64,000 nt of DNA from an uncultured Clostridia bacterium (GTDB lineage: Bacteria; Bacillota; Clostridia; Oscillospirales; Acutalibacteraceae). Position 1 is the first letter of the stretch, and every line of letters begins with the position of its first letter. This document shows positions 53,220-64,000 of this stretch, one piece after another. The notes beneath the pieces were generated by a model, which saw nothing but the letters and a program-made list of their open reading frames with translations, was not told the origin of the DNA and did no database searches. Location: positions 62,001-126,000 of the forward strand of contig CANQPS010000005.1 of the NCBI GenBank assembly GCA_947625785.1. Reading direction: 5' to 3'. A program made the position numbers and the translations under genes.

Positions 53220-53248
53220 TTGAAAAAATTGAAGATAAGTAATATAAT
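53220..53248 (+). promoter_or_regulatory. promoter for the gdpP operon
   Basis: TTGAAA (53220-53225), 17-bp spacer, TATAAT (53243-53248). Confidence 0.7.
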
Positions 53249-53310
53249 TATTAATGAATTTATAAGCGTTTTTTATAATTTATATGTTATATATAAGTGA
53301 GGTGTTAGGT

Positions 53311-55332
53311 ATGAAAGAAAGAAAATTGTGGACAGTTTCTCCGCTTTTCTTTATATTTGTTGTTGCTATGATAGTAATGACGATATTGTCATATGACACA
53401 CAACATCTATTACCTTTCTTTATTAATTTGGTGATAACTATTGTTACTCTTGTAATTATAATAATATTTCTTACGAAAAACAGTGTTTATTTAAAGGCTC
53501 TTATAAGAGGGGCTGTCAATAGACTTGGCGGTAATGTATCGTCAGTTGAATTATCGGGAGTCGCTACACCATCGGTTATCGTAAGCAAAAACGGAGAAAT
53601 AATCACATATAATGAACTTTTTAGGAAAATTATATGCAATGGTCGTGATGTTATAGGAAACAGTATCTATAACTACACGAATGACAGGTCTTTGGAAGAT
53701 ATTTTAAAAATAGAACTCGAAAATGCTAAAAATCTTGAAAGACCTTTCGATAAATTTATTGATGAAAAAAAATCTGTTATTACTAAAAGTGATATAAAAT
53801 TAGGTGATAAAGTTTTTAAAGTGTTGATGTTAGATTGTGATAACTCATATGTAATGTTTTTTATTGATAAAACAGCACACACCAAGTTATTGGAAAAATA
53901 TAATAATTCAAGACCTTGTGTTATGATGATAATGTTCGATAATAAAGATGAATTGGAAAATAATGCCGAGGAAAGCAATGCCTCTGAGATTGTTTCTATG
54001 GTCGAAAAAGAATTGCAAAAATGGGCAGTTTCAAATTCGGCTATGTATAAAAAACTATATGCAGGAAAGTACCTTCTGGTTGTCGAAAGAAAATTTGTAA
54101 CAGAAATGATTAAAGATAAATTTCCTATACTGGAGGAAATCCGAAAGATAAAAATTGATGAAAGAAGAACGGCAACATTATCAATCGGCGTGGGCAAGGA
54201 CGGGGAAAGTTTTCAGGAATGTGAACAATGGGCTAAACAAGCTCTTGATATGGCACTTGCAAGAGGTGGCGACCAAGTTGCTGTAAATTCTAATTCAAGT
54301 TATACATTTTTTGGCGGCGTGTCTAAGGGCGTTGAAAATCTTGACAAGAGAAGAACAAGAGTAATATCTATGGCTATGTCAGAAAGAATTTCAAAAAGCG
54401 AAAAAGTATTTATTATGGGACATAAGGCATCAGATTTGGACTGTGTGGGTGCAAGTATAGGTATGTGGAGCATATCAACAAAAGCACTGAAAAAAGAAGC
54501 CTATATTGTTATAAATCAGGATACAAGTTTATCAAAACCATTGATTTCTTCGTTTAATAGATTTCCTGATTATAAAAATATGTTTATTACACCGGAAAAA
54601 GCATTGGAAGCATTTACGCCGGAATCACTGTTAATAATAGTTGATACTCATTCACCTAAAATGGTTGAATGTCCTGAGCTTTTAGATATTTGCGGAAAGT
54701 GTATTATTATAGACCACCACAGAAAAATGGTTAATTATATTTCTAATACATTTATATTTATGCACGAGCCATTTGCCTCATCAGCGTGCGAAATGGTTGC
54801 TGAATTGGCTCAATATATTGGTGAAACAAATCTCAATCAAATGGAGGCAGAAGCGGTTTTAGCCGGAATTATGCTTGATACAAAGAATTTTGTCCTTAGA
54901 ACAGGCGTAAGAACCTTTGAAGCTGCCGCATATTTAAGAAAAAGAGGTGCTGATACTGTTGAAGTTAAGCGACTTTTCTCAAATTCCATTGATACTTATA
55001 AAGTAAAATATCAGCTCATTTCAGAGGCAGAAATATATAATTTCTGTGCGGTGGCTGTTGCAGACGGAACATTCTCTGATATAAGAGTTGCATCAGCACA
55101 GGCGGCAGATGAACTTTTAGGAATTGGAGGAGTTAAAGCATCATTTGTAATGTTTATGGTAGATGATATAGTAAATATATCTGCCCGTTCTTTGGGTGAT
55201 GTGAATGTACAACTTGTTATGGAGGCACTTGGCGGCGGAGGACATCAAACAATGGCAGGTACTCAATTAAAAATGCCTTTACCCGAGGCAAGAGAAAAAC
55301 TTATAGCACTTATAAGTAATTTAAAAATGTAA
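53311..55332 (+). CDS. gdpP: cyclic-di-AMP phosphodiesterase GdpP
   Basis: 673 aa. GdpP hydrolyses c-di-AMP, the second messenger for potassium and wall homeostasis. Two N-terminal helices (about 10-60), a degenerate PAS domain, a degenerate GGDEF domain (with ARGGDQVAV in place of GGDEF), then DHH ([13 protein letters not shown] and DHHRKMV) and DHHA1 ([10 protein letters not shown]). ATG 53311 is chosen for GAGGTG; an in-frame ATG at 53284 is too far upstream. First gene of gdpP-rplI-dnaB. Confidence 0.95.
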   Translation: MKERKLWTVSPLFFIFVVAMIVMTILSYDTQHLLPFFINLVITIVTLVIIIIFLTKNSVYLKALIRGAVNRLGGNVSSVELSGVATPSVIVSKNGEIITYNELFRKIICNGRDVIGNSIYNYTNDRSLEDILKIELENAKNLERPFDKFIDEKKSVITKSDIKLGDKVFKVLMLDCDNSYVMFFIDKTAHTKLLEKYNNSRPCVMMIMFDNKDELENNAEESNASEIVSMVEKELQKWAVSNSAMYKKLYAGKYLLVVERKFVTEMIKDKFPILEEIRKIKIDERRTATLSIGVGKDGESFQECEQWAKQALDMALARGGDQVAVNSNSSYTFFGGVSKGVENLDKRRTRVISMAMSERISKSEKVFIMGHKASDLDCVGASIGMWSISTKALKKEAYIVINQDTSLSKPLISSFNRFPDYKNMFITPEKALEAFTPESLLIIVDTHSPKMVECPELLDICGKCIIIDHHRKMVNYISNTFIFMHEPFASSACEMVAELAQYIGETNLNQMEAEAVLAGIMLDTKNFVLRTGVRTFEAAAYLRKRGADTVEVKRLFSNSIDTYKVKYQLISEAEIYNFCAVAVADGTFSDIRVASAQAADELLGIGGVKASFVMFMVDDIVNISARSLGDVNVQLVMEALGGGGHQTMAGTQLKMPLPEAREKLIALISNLKM

Positions 55333-55354
55333 TTTATGCAGGAGGAATTTAATA

Positions 55355-55804
55355 ATGAAAGTGATTTTATTGACAGATGTAAAAGGCAGCGGAAAGAAAG
55401 GCGAATTAATTGAAGTTTCTGACGGTTATGCAAGAAATTTCCTTTTACCGAGAAAATTGGCTAAGGAGGCTAATGCTCAGGTAATGAATGAATTTAAAAA
55501 TGCTGAACAGTCAAAACAATATAAATTAGATGTACAAAAGGCTCAAGCCCAAGATATTGCAAATAAATTAAACGGTGTTACCGTTCAGATAAAGGCAAGT
55601 GCAGGCAAAAATGGTAAATTATTCGGTTCTGTAACTTCTAAGGAAATAGCCGAAGAAATAAAAAAGCAATTTAGTGCTGATATAGATAAAAGAAAAATAT
55701 CTATTGATACAGATATTAAAGCATTTGGAATATATAATTGCGAAATTAAGTTGTTTACAGGAATTTCAACAAAGTTAAAAGTGCAAGTGACCGAAAAAGA
55801 ATAA
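55355..55804 (+). CDS. rplI: ribosomal protein bL9
   Basis: 149 aa, full length. The signature [26 protein letters not shown] is at the N-terminus, followed by the long connecting helix and a C-terminal domain with [21 protein letters not shown] precedes ATG 55355, 22 nt after gdpP. Order gdpP-rplI-dnaB is conserved in Firmicutes. Confidence 0.98.
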   Translation: MKVILLTDVKGSGKKGELIEVSDGYARNFLLPRKLAKEANAQVMNEFKNAEQSKQYKLDVQKAQAQDIANKLNGVTVQIKASAGKNGKLFGSVTSKEIAEEIKKQFSADIDKRKISIDTDIKAFGIYNCEIKLFTGISTKLKVQVTEKE

Positions 55805-55904
55805 TATAAACTGTCAAAAAAAGGCATTTATATCTTGGATAAGGGTTTGACCTTATGTGTTAGCCCTTATTTTTGTATTTTATTTGGGAGAGTGTTTTTG
55901 GAGT

Positions 55905-57263
55905 ATGGCGGGAAATAAAATCAATATTGGAATAGACGGTATAAACCTACCTTATAGTTTAGATGCCGAAAATGCCGTTCTTGGTGCTATACTTATGGAG
56001 TCCTCTTGTATGGATAGGGTTGCAATAATTTTACCTAAACCTGATTATTTTTATTCATCAAGCAACAGGATAGTTTATTCTGTAATTATGGATTTGTACA
56101 ATTTATCTAAGCCTATTGACTATATTACAGTTTTGGAGTCATTAAGAAATAATGAAGATTTTGATACTGCAAATGGCAGACAATATTTGTTGCAGGTAGC
56201 CCAATCTGTCCCGTCAATTTCAAATGTGGAGTATTACGCAAATATCGTAAGGGAAAAATATGAGATTAGAACCCTTATAATTAATTCAAGGGAAATAATA
56301 GAAGATGCCACAAACAGTGATTATTCATCAGAACAGCTTTTAGATTTGGCAGAACAAAAAATTTTTGATATAAGAAATGGTAAAAGTACCTCAGGTCTTC
56401 AAAAAATAGACGAAATTATTATACAGACATTTGACAGACTTGATTTGGTTAATTCACCTGACAGTGATGAAAAAGCTATTTCAACGGGGATAAGTTCTCT
56501 CGATAATGTTATAACGGGATTAAATCGTTCTGACTTAATCCTTTTGGCGGCACGTCCTGGTATGGGTAAAACGAGTTTTGCACTTAATATTGCTAAAAAT
56601 GCCGCAATTAAAGAAAAAAGAGTTGTAGCTTTCTTTTCTTTGGAAATGTCAAGGGAACAATTGGCATCTCGTCTTTTATCTACGGAGGGTAAAATCGAAG
56701 GCTCTAAATTAAGGACGGGTAAACTTAACAGTGATGAATGGGTTAGACTTGTTGAGGCGGGGGAGATACTTAGTAAAACTAAAATTTACTTTGATGATAC
56801 ACCGGGTATAACAGTTCCCGAAATGAAAGCAAAATTGCGACGCCTAAAAAAAGTGGACCTTGTTGTTATAGATTATTTACAGCTTATGAGCAGTGCAAGA
56901 CGAATTGATAACAGAGTACAGGAAATTTCAGAAATTACTCGTAGTTTAAAAATTATGGCTAAGGAATTGAATATTCCTGTTATGACATTATCACAATTAT
57001 CTCGTGCAAGTGACCAAAGAGCTGAACATAGACCTCAGTTATCGGATTTGAGAGATTCCGGTTCTATTGAGCAAGATGCAGATATTGTTTTATTTTTGTA
57101 CAGAGAGGGATATTATACACAAGACGATAAGGAAAACGAGGATAATAACAAAAATAGCGGAGAATGTATCGTTGCCAAAAATCGTCACGGCGAATCAAGA
57201 ACAGTTCCGTTATATTGGCAGGGAGAATATATGCGTTTTACAGGTCAAGAGGTGGAACATTGA
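55905..57263 (+). CDS. dnaB: replicative DNA helicase
   Basis: 452 aa hexameric helicase (DnaB, called DnaC in Bacillus). The N-terminal DnaB domain starts with LPYSLDAENAVLGAIL, and the RecA-like domain has Walker A ARPGMGKTSFALN, FSLEMS and VIDYLQLMS, with LSQLSR and EHRPQLSDLRDSG near the end. I place the start at ATG 55905, the first credible codon before the conserved region. TTGGAG is very close to it (3 nt); GGGAG at about 55886 may be the real site. Overlaps tilS by 4 nt. Confidence 0.95.
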   Translation: MAGNKINIGIDGINLPYSLDAENAVLGAILMESSCMDRVAIILPKPDYFYSSSNRIVYSVIMDLYNLSKPIDYITVLESLRNNEDFDTANGRQYLLQVAQSVPSISNVEYYANIVREKYEIRTLIINSREIIEDATNSDYSSEQLLDLAEQKIFDIRNGKSTSGLQKIDEIIIQTFDRLDLVNSPDSDEKAISTGISSLDNVITGLNRSDLILLAARPGMGKTSFALNIAKNAAIKEKRVVAFFSLEMSREQLASRLLSTEGKIEGSKLRTGKLNSDEWVRLVEAGEILSKTKIYFDDTPGITVPEMKAKLRRLKKVDLVVIDYLQLMSSARRIDNRVQEISEITRSLKIMAKELNIPVMTLSQLSRASDQRAEHRPQLSDLRDSGSIEQDADIVLFLYREGYYTQDDKENEDNNKNSGECIVAKNRHGESRTVPLYWQGEYMRFTGQEVEH

Positions 57264-58648
57264 TAGAATTTACAAATAAAATAAACGAATTAATTTCAGA
57301 ATACAATATGCTCGAAAATACAAATAAAATTTTTGTGGCATTGTCCGGTGGAGCGGATTCAATGGCTTTATTGCATTTTATGATACAATATTGCAAAGAT
57401 AATCATAAGGATATAGAAGTAAATGCTGTTCATATTAACCACCATATCAGAGGTGCAGAAAGCGATAGAGATGAAAATTTTGTTAAAGAATACTGCAGCA
57501 ATAATAATATAAAATTATTTGTCAAGTCTTTTGATGTAATATCTATTGCAAAAGAAAGAAAAATCGGGCTTGAGGAATGTGGACGAGAACTGCGATATGA
57601 ATATATAAATTCACTTTGTGATGATAAAACAAAAATCGCAACCGCTCATACGGCATCTGATAATACGGAAACATTATTATTCAGATTGGCAAGAGGTACA
57701 GGATTAAAAGGTGCTTGCGGCATACCTCCCGTAAGAAATAATATTATAAGACCACTATTATATATAACAAGAGAGGAAATAGAGGAATATTGCCAAAAAT
57801 TTTCTCTGCCTTATGTGATAGACAGCACAAATTTAAGCACAGACTATAATAGAAATAAAATTCGTCATTGTATTATTCCGGTTTTGAAAGAAATAAATCC
57901 ATCTATTCATAAAGCTGTAACAAGATTTACCAACGCTTTAATATATGATTATAAATTTATCGAACAAATAACAAATGAGTATAAAACTTCCGTTAGGATT
58001 AGTGTTAGTGAAAATCAAAATTATTATTCCGCTCAAAAACTGTTAGATATACCACAGGCAATTCGCAATAGAATAATTTTTTCCATATGTTCTGATTATA
58101 ATATAGATATAGATAATAAAAAATGCTCATTAATAAATAATTCCCTTTTAAAAGGTGGAACAGTTGAATTAAACAGTAAATATAGGGCTGTTTGTAAACA
58201 GGGAATTTTTAGGATAGCCCCTTGTAATAACCGCAATAATACAAATACTTTCTTAAATATAAGTCCTTTTGAGAATAAATATTTGCTTTTTGGTGATAAA
58301 TTCTATGAAATAAACATAGTTGATATACAAGAATATAAAAAATTTTTTAAAATTAACAATTTGTTATTTAAAAATGCTCTTGACTATGATACAATAAGCA
58401 GTGATGTTGTATTTAGAAATCGTTTAACCGGCGATAAATTTATACCATATAAAAGTAATGTTTCTAAAACATTGAAAAAGTATTTTAACGAACTTAAAAT
58501 ACCTTCTGAAAATCGCAATAATATTATAATTTTAGCAAGTGGCAGTAATGTTCTATGGATTGACGGAATTGGTGTTGCTAAAAGTAACGCTGTCAGCAGC
58601 AATACTAAAAAAGTAATGATTATAACAATTAGGGAGTGCAGTAAATGA
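57260..58648 (+). CDS. tilS: tRNA(Ile)-lysidine synthetase
   Basis: 462 aa. TilS converts C34 of tRNA-Ile(CAU) to lysidine. PP-loop ALSGGADSMALLHF (about 26-39), HINHHIRGAESDRDENFV, TAHTASDNTETLLFRLARGTG and the C-terminal TilS domain (DVVFRNRLTGDKFIPYKSN onward) are present. The TTG start overlaps the dnaB stop (TTGA), with AGAGGTGG before it. Its stop overlaps hpt by 4 nt. Confidence 0.95.
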   Translation: MIEFTNKINELISEYNMLENTNKIFVALSGGADSMALLHFMIQYCKDNHKDIEVNAVHINHHIRGAESDRDENFVKEYCSNNNIKLFVKSFDVISIAKERKIGLEECGRELRYEYINSLCDDKTKIATAHTASDNTETLLFRLARGTGLKGACGIPPVRNNIIRPLLYITREEIEEYCQKFSLPYVIDSTNLSTDYNRNKIRHCIIPVLKEINPSIHKAVTRFTNALIYDYKFIEQITNEYKTSVRISVSENQNYYSAQKLLDIPQAIRNRIIFSICSDYNIDIDNKKCSLINNSLLKGGTVELNSKYRAVCKQGIFRIAPCNNRNNTNTFLNISPFENKYLLFGDKFYEINIVDIQEYKKFFKINNLLFKNALDYDTISSDVVFRNRLTGDKFIPYKSNVSKTLKKYFNELKIPSENRNNIIILASGSNVLWIDGIGVAKSNAVSSNTKKVMIITIRECSK

Positions 58649-59181
58649 GAAATGATATTGAAAAAATTATACTGAGTGAGGGAAATATTGCAGATATTGT
58701 GGAGGAGCTCGGAGAGCAAATTACAAATGATTATAAAAATAAAGATTTATTGGTTATTTGTGTATTAAAAGGGAGCTTTCATTTTACTTCCGACCTCACA
58801 AGAGCAATAAAAATCCCTTGTGATGTAGAGTTTATACAATTAAGCAGCTATGAAAATGATAAATCAACAGAAAAAATTAAATTAATTAAGGATTTTTCTT
58901 GTTCGCTTGAAAATAGAGATGTTTTGGTAGTAGAAGATATTGTGGATACAGGAATAACATTAAGTTATGTTGTCGATATTATAAAAGAAAAATCTCCGGC
59001 AAGTATCAAAGTTTGTACTCTTATTGATAAATCGAAAAACAGAAAAACCAATATAAAAGTTGATTATGTTGGTGAAAGCATTGAAGATGGCTTTGTAGTT
59101 GGTTATGGTCTTGATTATAATGAAAAATATAGAAATCTTTCATATATAGGCATACTCAAAAACAATATTTTTAATAATTAA
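58645..59181 (+). CDS. hpt: hypoxanthine phosphoribosyltransferase
   Basis: 178 aa. Hpt salvages hypoxanthine and guanine to IMP and GMP. PRPP loop VLVVEDIVDTGITL, and CVLKGSFHFTSDL and DFVVGYGLDYNEKYRNL-like C-terminal motifs. ATGA overlap with tilS. tilS-hpt-ftsH is a deeply conserved Firmicute order; in Bacillus Hpt and TilS together influence ftsH expression. Confidence 0.97.
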   Translation: MRNDIEKIILSEGNIADIVEELGEQITNDYKNKDLLVICVLKGSFHFTSDLTRAIKIPCDVEFIQLSSYENDKSTEKIKLIKDFSCSLENRDVLVVEDIVDTGITLSYVVDIIKEKSPASIKVCTLIDKSKNRKTNIKVDYVGESIEDGFVVGYGLDYNEKYRNLSYIGILKNNIFNN

Positions 59182-59211
59182 TACATATATCAAAAAGGAG
59201 TGAATTTTACT

Positions 59212-61173
59212 TTGAGTAATAACACTAAAAGAACAATAAGAAATATTATAATTTGTGTTGGTATTCCAATTGCAGTAATTTTAGTTGTTGCTGTTCTATT
59301 CAATTCTAAACCGAAAACCCAAACATATTATTCAGACATATTAAATTATTTTGAGGAGCAAAAAGTAACTGAGTTTACTATGGACTTTGGTACGGGTGAA
59401 TTAGTACTTAAATTAAATGATGACGAAAATACCGTAGTAAATTATACTGTTGCAAATGTTGGCATTGTATATGAAGATATAAAAAATATTATGGCAACAT
59501 ATCCTGATGATAAGCAAATAAAATTTGACCTTATAAGAGCTCAGGAAACCTCTTGGTTTGTATCATTACTGCCGCAGTTATTGCTGTTTGTAGTATTGGG
59601 CGTTATATGGTGGATATTGATGAAAAAAATTGCCGGTTCTATGGGTGACGGCGGAAAACAAATGGGTTTTGGCAAGGCTAAAATCAAAAATATGTCAGAT
59701 GAAAAGCGTAAAACAACATTTAATGATGTCGCCGGTGCTGACGAGGAAAAAGAAGAATTAAAGGAAATTGTTGAGTTTCTTAAAAGTCCGAAAAAATATA
59801 CCGAACTTGGTGCAAGAATACCAAAAGGAGTTTTACTCGTAGGCCCTCCGGGAACAGGTAAAACATTACTTGCAAGAGCCGTTGCAGGTGAGGCAGGAGT
59901 GCCGTTTTTCTCAATTTCGGGTTCGGATTTTGTCGAAATGTTTGTTGGTGTTGGTGCGTCAAGAGTAAGAGATTTATTTGAACAGGCAAAGAAAAATTCT
60001 CCTTGTATTATATTTATAGACGAGATTGATGCGGTAGGTCGTCAGCGTGGTGCAGGTCTTGGCGGAGGTCACGATGAAAGAGAACAAACCCTTAATCAAT
60101 TACTTGTTGAAATGGACGGTTTTGGTGCAAATGAAGGTGTCATTATGATAGCAGCAACCAATAGACCTGATATTCTTGATAAAGCACTTATGCGTCCGGG
60201 TCGTTTTGACAGACAAGTCGTTGTAGGCAGACCTGATATAAAGGGAAGAGAAGAAATTCTGAAAGTTCACGCAAGAAATAAATCAATAGCACCTGATGTT
60301 GAATTGAAAACTATTGCTAAATCAACAGCAGGCTTTACAGGTGCCGACCTCGAAAATTTACTAAATGAGGCCGCCCTCCTCGCAGCAAGAAAAAATCGCA
60401 AAGCTATTACTATGCAGGAAGTTGAGGAGGCTACCATCAAAGTTGTTGTGGGTGCAGAAAAGAAATCAAAAGTTCTTTCTGAAAAAGAAAAAAGACTTAC
60501 GGCTTATCACGAAGCAGGTCACGCCGTCGCAACATATTGTTGCCGAACACAAGACCCTGTACATCAAATATCTATTATACCTCGTGGTATGGCAGGTGGA
60601 TTTACGATGTCCTTGCCGACAGAAGACCGTTCTTATTCTTCTAAAATGGAGATGGGGGAAGAAATTGTTGTTTTGCTCGGCGGAAGAGTTGCAGAGGCAC
60701 TTATTTTAGGGGATATTTCAACGGGAGCTTCAAATGATATTGAAAGAGCTACAAAAATGGCTAATGCTATGGTTACAAGATATGGTATGAGTGATATTAT
60801 AGGACCTATTGTATATGGTGGAGATAGTGACCAAGTATTTTTGGGCAGAGATATGGGACAGTCCGGCAGAAATTACTCCGAAAAGATAGCTGCTGAGATT
60901 GATGACGAAATTAAAAAAATAATTCTTAATGCTTATAAGCTGACAGAACAAATTCTTAAAGATAATATAGAAAAATTACATTCTGTTGCAAAGTTCCTCA
61001 TAGAACACGAAAAAATGAGTGGTGAGGAATTTGATTTGATTATGAAAGGTACTCCTCTTGAAGTGATTGAAGAAAAGTACAAAGAAGATGACAGTTCTGA
61101 AAGCAAAATAGAGGTTAATGATTTAGTTGTAGATGTCGATAGTGATAATAATAAAAAGTCTGATAATCAATAA
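59212..61173 (+). CDS. ftsH: ATP-dependent zinc metalloprotease FtsH
   Basis: 653 aa. FtsH degrades misfolded membrane proteins and regulators. Two helices (about 9-29 and 107-130) flank a periplasmic-type domain; the AAA module has GPPGTGKT (about 211-218), [12 protein letters not shown] and the RPGRFDRQ second region of homology; HEAGH (about 431-435) binds zinc. TTG 59212 is chosen for AAGGAGTG; an in-frame GTG at 59200 lies in that site. Acidic C-terminal tail. Confidence 0.97.
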   Translation: MSNNTKRTIRNIIICVGIPIAVILVVAVLFNSKPKTQTYYSDILNYFEEQKVTEFTMDFGTGELVLKLNDDENTVVNYTVANVGIVYEDIKNIMATYPDDKQIKFDLIRAQETSWFVSLLPQLLLFVVLGVIWWILMKKIAGSMGDGGKQMGFGKAKIKNMSDEKRKTTFNDVAGADEEKEELKEIVEFLKSPKKYTELGARIPKGVLLVGPPGTGKTLLARAVAGEAGVPFFSISGSDFVEMFVGVGASRVRDLFEQAKKNSPCIIFIDEIDAVGRQRGAGLGGGHDEREQTLNQLLVEMDGFGANEGVIMIAATNRPDILDKALMRPGRFDRQVVVGRPDIKGREEILKVHARNKSIAPDVELKTIAKSTAGFTGADLENLLNEAALLAARKNRKAITMQEVEEATIKVVVGAEKKSKVLSEKEKRLTAYHEAGHAVATYCCRTQDPVHQISIIPRGMAGGFTMSLPTEDRSYSSKMEMGEEIVVLLGGRVAEALILGDISTGASNDIERATKMANAMVTRYGMSDIIGPIVYGGDSDQVFLGRDMGQSGRNYSEKIAAEIDDEIKKIILNAYKLTEQILKDNIEKLHSVAKFLIEHEKMSGEEFDLIMKGTPLEVIEEKYKEDDSSESKIEVNDLVVDVDSDNNKKSDNQ

Positions 61174-61210
61174 ATTAACCATTATAAGATGTTAATCAAC
61201 TATTAATTTT

Positions 61211-61240
61211 GGCTGTAATGAAAAATCATTACAGCCATAT
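61211..61240 (+). terminator. hairpin after ftsH, probable terminator
   Basis: Perfect 11-bp stem (61211-61221 with 61226-61236), AAAA loop. The following sequence is A/T-rich but has no clean T run. Confidence 0.5.
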
Positions 61241-61267
61241 ATTGCTTTTTGGAAAAGGGGAAAATTT

Positions 61268-64000
61268 ATGACGCCAAAAGAAATTTATATAAAAGGTGCA
61301 AGAGAACATAATCTTAAAAATATAGATGTATCAATCCCGAAAGATAAACTTGTAGTTATAACAGGTTTGTCCGGCTCCGGAAAATCCTCATTGGCATTTG
61401 ACACTATATATGCAGAAGGACAAAGACGATATGTTGAATCGTTATCATCTTATGCAAGGCAATTTTTAGGACAAATGAAAAAACCTGATGTTGATTATAT
61501 AGAAGGACTATCTCCGGCTATCGCTATTGACCAAAAAACAACTTCAAAAAATCCTCGTTCAACAGTCGGAACAGTAACCGAAATTTATGATTATTTGCGT
61601 TTATTGTATGCAAGAATAGGTATTCCACATTGCCCGATTTGTCATAGGGTTATAGAGCAGCAGTCTGTTGACCAAATAGTTGATAAAATTCTTGCGTTGC
61701 CTGAAAAAACTAAAATACAAGTTTTAGCACCTATTATACGCTCAAAAAAAGGTCAGCATAAAAAAGAACTGGAACTTGCTAAAAAAAATGGATATGTTCG
61801 TGTAAGGTGTGATGGCGTAATTTACGAATTATCCGAAGAAATAGAGCTTGAAAAAAATAAAAAACATAATATTGAAATAGTTATTGACAGACTTATTATT
61901 AAAGAGGGTATTCGTTCAAGATTATCGGATTCTATCGAAACATCTTCTAAAATATCGGGTGGTATAACGATTGTAAGCAAAGATGATGGAGAAGATTTAT
62001 TATTTTCACAAAATTATTCTTGTCCTGAGCATAATTATAGTATTGACGAACTTACTCCAAGAATGTTTTCATTTAATAATCCAAGCGGAGCTTGCCCTAA
62101 ATGTGCCGGTCTTGGTGTGTTTATGAAGATAGATACAAAATTAATCATACCTGATGGTACAAAATCAATTCGCAAAGGCGGTATTAAGGGAAGCGGCTGG
62201 GCTATGGAGGGAAGCTCGATAGCAGCTATGTATTTTGAAGCATTGGCAAATGCATATAAATTTTCGCTTGATACTCCGATTGACAATTTACCGGAGGATA
62301 TAATTAATATTATATTATATGGAACAAATGGAGAAAAAATCGAAGTCCATAGAAATGGAGTTTATGGTAATGGCACATATATGACAACCTTTGAAGGAAT
62401 AATTAATAATCTTGAAAGACGCTTTAAGGAAACCCAAAGTAACTGGATTAAGGAAGAAATTGAGGGCTATATGAGGGCAATAGAGTGCGATGCCTGCGGA
62501 GGTAAAAGATTGTCACCATTATCTCTTGCGGTAACTGTCGGGGATAAAAATATAAGTGAATTTTGCGATATGTCTGTTAAAAAGGCATTGTCATATGTTG
62601 AAGAAATGAATATAACCGACAGACAGCGTGATATTGCAGATATTATTTTAAAAGAAATCAAATCAAGATTAATGTTTTTAAATAATGTGGGATTAGAATA
62701 TATTACATTATCCAGAAATTCGGGAACACTATCCGGAGGAGAAAGTCAGAGAATAAGGCTGGCTACTCAAATAGGTTCATCATTAAGCGGTGTTTTGTAT
62801 ATCCTTGATGAACCAAGTATAGGACTTCATCAGCGTGATAATGATAAATTGATAGCAACTTTAAAACATCTTAGGGATTTAGGCAATACAGTTATAGTTG
62901 TTGAACACGATGAGGATACAATGTATGCATCAGATTATATAATTGATATAGGAGCATTGGCGGGAGTTAAAGGCGGAGAACTTGTTTTTGCCGGAAAAGT
63001 TGAGGATATAAAAAATTGTGATAACTCTATAACAGGTCAATATCTTAGCGGAAAAAAGAAAATTGAAATCCCTCAAAACAGACGCAGTGGCAACGGAAAA
63101 TTCTTGATTATTAAAGGTGCTGCCCAAAATAACCTGAAAAATATAGATGTTAAAATACCATTAGGTAAATTTGTATGTATTACAGGCGTATCGGGTTCAG
63201 GAAAATCATCTCTTATAAATGAAATATTGTATAAGTATCTTGCAGTTCAGCTTAATAAGGCAAAAATGCGTTTTGGAAATTTTAAACAAATGTTAGGTAT
63301 GGAAAATCTTGATAAAGTCATTAATATAGACCAATCTCCCATAGGCAGAACACCTCGTTCAAATCCCGCAACATATACGGGAGTATTTACTGATATAAGG
63401 GAACTCTTTGCATCTACGCAAGAAGCTAAAAAAAGAGGCTTTAACAGCGGAAGATTTTCATTCAATGTAAAAGGCGGAAGGTGTGAGGCTTGTGAAGGCG
63501 ATGGTATTGTAAAAATAGAAATGCATTTCTTACCGGATGTTTATGTGCCTTGCGAGATATGCAACGGAAAAAGATATAACAGAGAAACATTGGAAGTGAA
63601 GTATAAGGGCAAATCCATATATGATGTTCTCGAAATGACGGTTGATGAGGGATACGAGTTTTTTGAAAGCATACCTAAGATTTCAAAAAAATTAAAAACT
63701 TTGCAGGATGTTGGTCTTGGTTATATCAGAATAGGTCAATCAGCAACAACTTTATCCGGAGGAGAGGCTCAAAGAGTTAAACTTGCTGCTGAATTATCTA
63801 AAAAAAGTACAGGTAAAACTATTTATATCCTTGATGAACCTACAACAGGACTGCATACCGCTGATGTCCATAGGCTAATTAATATACTTCAACGATTGAC
63901 AGACAGCGGAAATACTGTTGTAGTTATAGAGCATAATCTCGATTTTATTAAAACTGCTGATTATATTATAGATTTAGGTCCTGAGGGCGGGGATAACGGT
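61268..64000 (+). CDS. uvrA: excinuclease ABC subunit A (3' end outside window)
   Basis: The frame is open from ATG 61268 to the last base (911 codons); complete UvrA proteins are about 940 aa. UvrA finds damage with UvrB. The protein has two ABC modules with Walker [10 protein letters not shown] (about 33-41) and GVSGSGKSS, signatures [12 protein letters not shown] and [12 protein letters not shown], and the zinc fingers CPICH...CPEH and CEACEGDG...[16 protein letters not shown]. In module one the usual DIGPGAGVHGG is [19 protein letters not shown] precedes the start. uvrC is 33 kb away; uvrB is not in view. Confidence 0.97.
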   Translation, partial: MTPKEIYIKGAREHNLKNIDVSIPKDKLVVITGLSGSGKSSLAFDTIYAEGQRRYVESLSSYARQFLGQMKKPDVDYIEGLSPAIAIDQKTTSKNPRSTVGTVTEIYDYLRLLYARIGIPHCPICHRVIEQQSVDQIVDKILALPEKTKIQVLAPIIRSKKGQHKKELELAKKNGYVRVRCDGVIYELSEEIELEKNKKHNIEIVIDRLIIKEGIRSRLSDSIETSSKISGGITIVSKDDGEDLLFSQNYSCPEHNYSIDELTPRMFSFNNPSGACPKCAGLGVFMKIDTKLIIPDGTKSIRKGGIKGSGWAMEGSSIAAMYFEALANAYKFSLDTPIDNLPEDIINIILYGTNGEKIEVHRNGVYGNGTYMTTFEGIINNLERRFKETQSNWIKEEIEGYMRAIECDACGGKRLSPLSLAVTVGDKNISEFCDMSVKKALSYVEEMNITDRQRDIADIILKEIKSRLMFLNNVGLEYITLSRNSGTLSGGESQRIRLATQIGSSLSGVLYILDEPSIGLHQRDNDKLIATLKHLRDLGNTVIVVEHDEDTMYASDYIIDIGALAGVKGGELVFAGKVEDIKNCDNSITGQYLSGKKKIEIPQNRRSGNGKFLIIKGAAQNNLKNIDVKIPLGKFVCITGVSGSGKSSLINEILYKYLAVQLNKAKMRFGNFKQMLGMENLDKVINIDQSPIGRTPRSNPATYTGVFTDIRELFASTQEAKKRGFNSGRFSFNVKGGRCEACEGDGIVKIEMHFLPDVYVPCEICNGKRYNRETLEVKYKGKSIYDVLEMTVDEGYEFFESIPKISKKLKTLQDVGLGYIRIGQSATTLSGGEAQRVKLAAELSKKSTGKTIYILDEPTTGLHTADVHRLINILQRLTDSGNTVVVIEHNLDFIKTADYIIDLGPEGGDNG

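Overview
This window comes from a low-GC (by eye about one third GC) Gram-positive bacterium of the class Clostridia. The evidence is a T-box leader, a SpoVG homologue, a SpoVB/MurJ-type flippase, a PASTA penicillin-binding protein of the FtsI/SpoVD kind, GdpP, RNase J, YlxM, a YqzL-like protein and frequent TTG/GTG starts behind strong AGGAGG-like ribosome sites. I cannot name a genus. Nearly all of the window is chromosomal core. I see no prophage, IS transposase, CRISPR array, rRNA or tRNA gene.

Layout. 1-7.8 kb: T-box leader and metG, a DUF4830 lipidless membrane-anchored protein (minus strand), a class II aldolase homologue that has lost its metal ligands, then an envelope group (LCP ligase, galE, SpoVB/MurJ-like flippase). 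7.9-11.5 kb: a two-gene heterodimeric ABC exporter with one degenerate and one consensus ATP site. 11.5-14.7 kb: a dispersed stem-loop repeat, a DUF6062 protein, a predicted papain-like protein, an unknown exported protein and an Lrp/AsnC regulator. 14.9-21.2 kb: phoH-ybeY-dgkA-era, a YqzL-like gene overlapping recO, then mutS2. 21.2-22.7 kb: an unknown anchored protein with a possible ATT start, a gene-poor stretch with an inverted-repeat element and a 27-bp palindrome, and a small XRE regulator. 22.7-27.4 kb: ylxM-ffh-rpsP-khpA-(DUF5131)-rimM-trmD, the translation/secretion cluster, interrupted by an unusual DUF5131 gene and a long hairpin. 27.5-31.7 kb: HPr, uvrC, rsmD-coaD and a coiled-coil protein.

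31.8-42.7 kb is the division/cell-wall (dcw) cluster mraZ-rsmH-ftsL-pbp-mraY-ftsW-murG-divIB-ftsZ, with no mur ligase genes. 43-47.7 kb: an intramembrane-sensing type two-component pair with no transporter beside it, an M20 amidohydrolase, an AIM24 protein and a sirtuin. 47.7-50 kb: spoVG and the nifS/nifU-like Fe-S pair. 50.2-52.9 kb: rnhA and RNase J. 53.3-61.2 kb: gdpP-rplI-dnaB-tilS-hpt-ftsH, a classic Firmicute order. 61.3-64 kb: uvrA, cut by the window edge.

The genes mainly serve cell-wall synthesis and division, translation and RNA processing, and DNA repair. The points most worth a second look are the metal-ligand-less aldolase (2964-3863), the Cys-rich DUF5131 gene inside the ribosomal cluster, a three-copy dispersed stem-loop repeat, a 199-bp inverted-repeat element at 21901-22099, and a 100-nt hairpin between rpsP and khpA. 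I did not find a convincing new multi-gene system.
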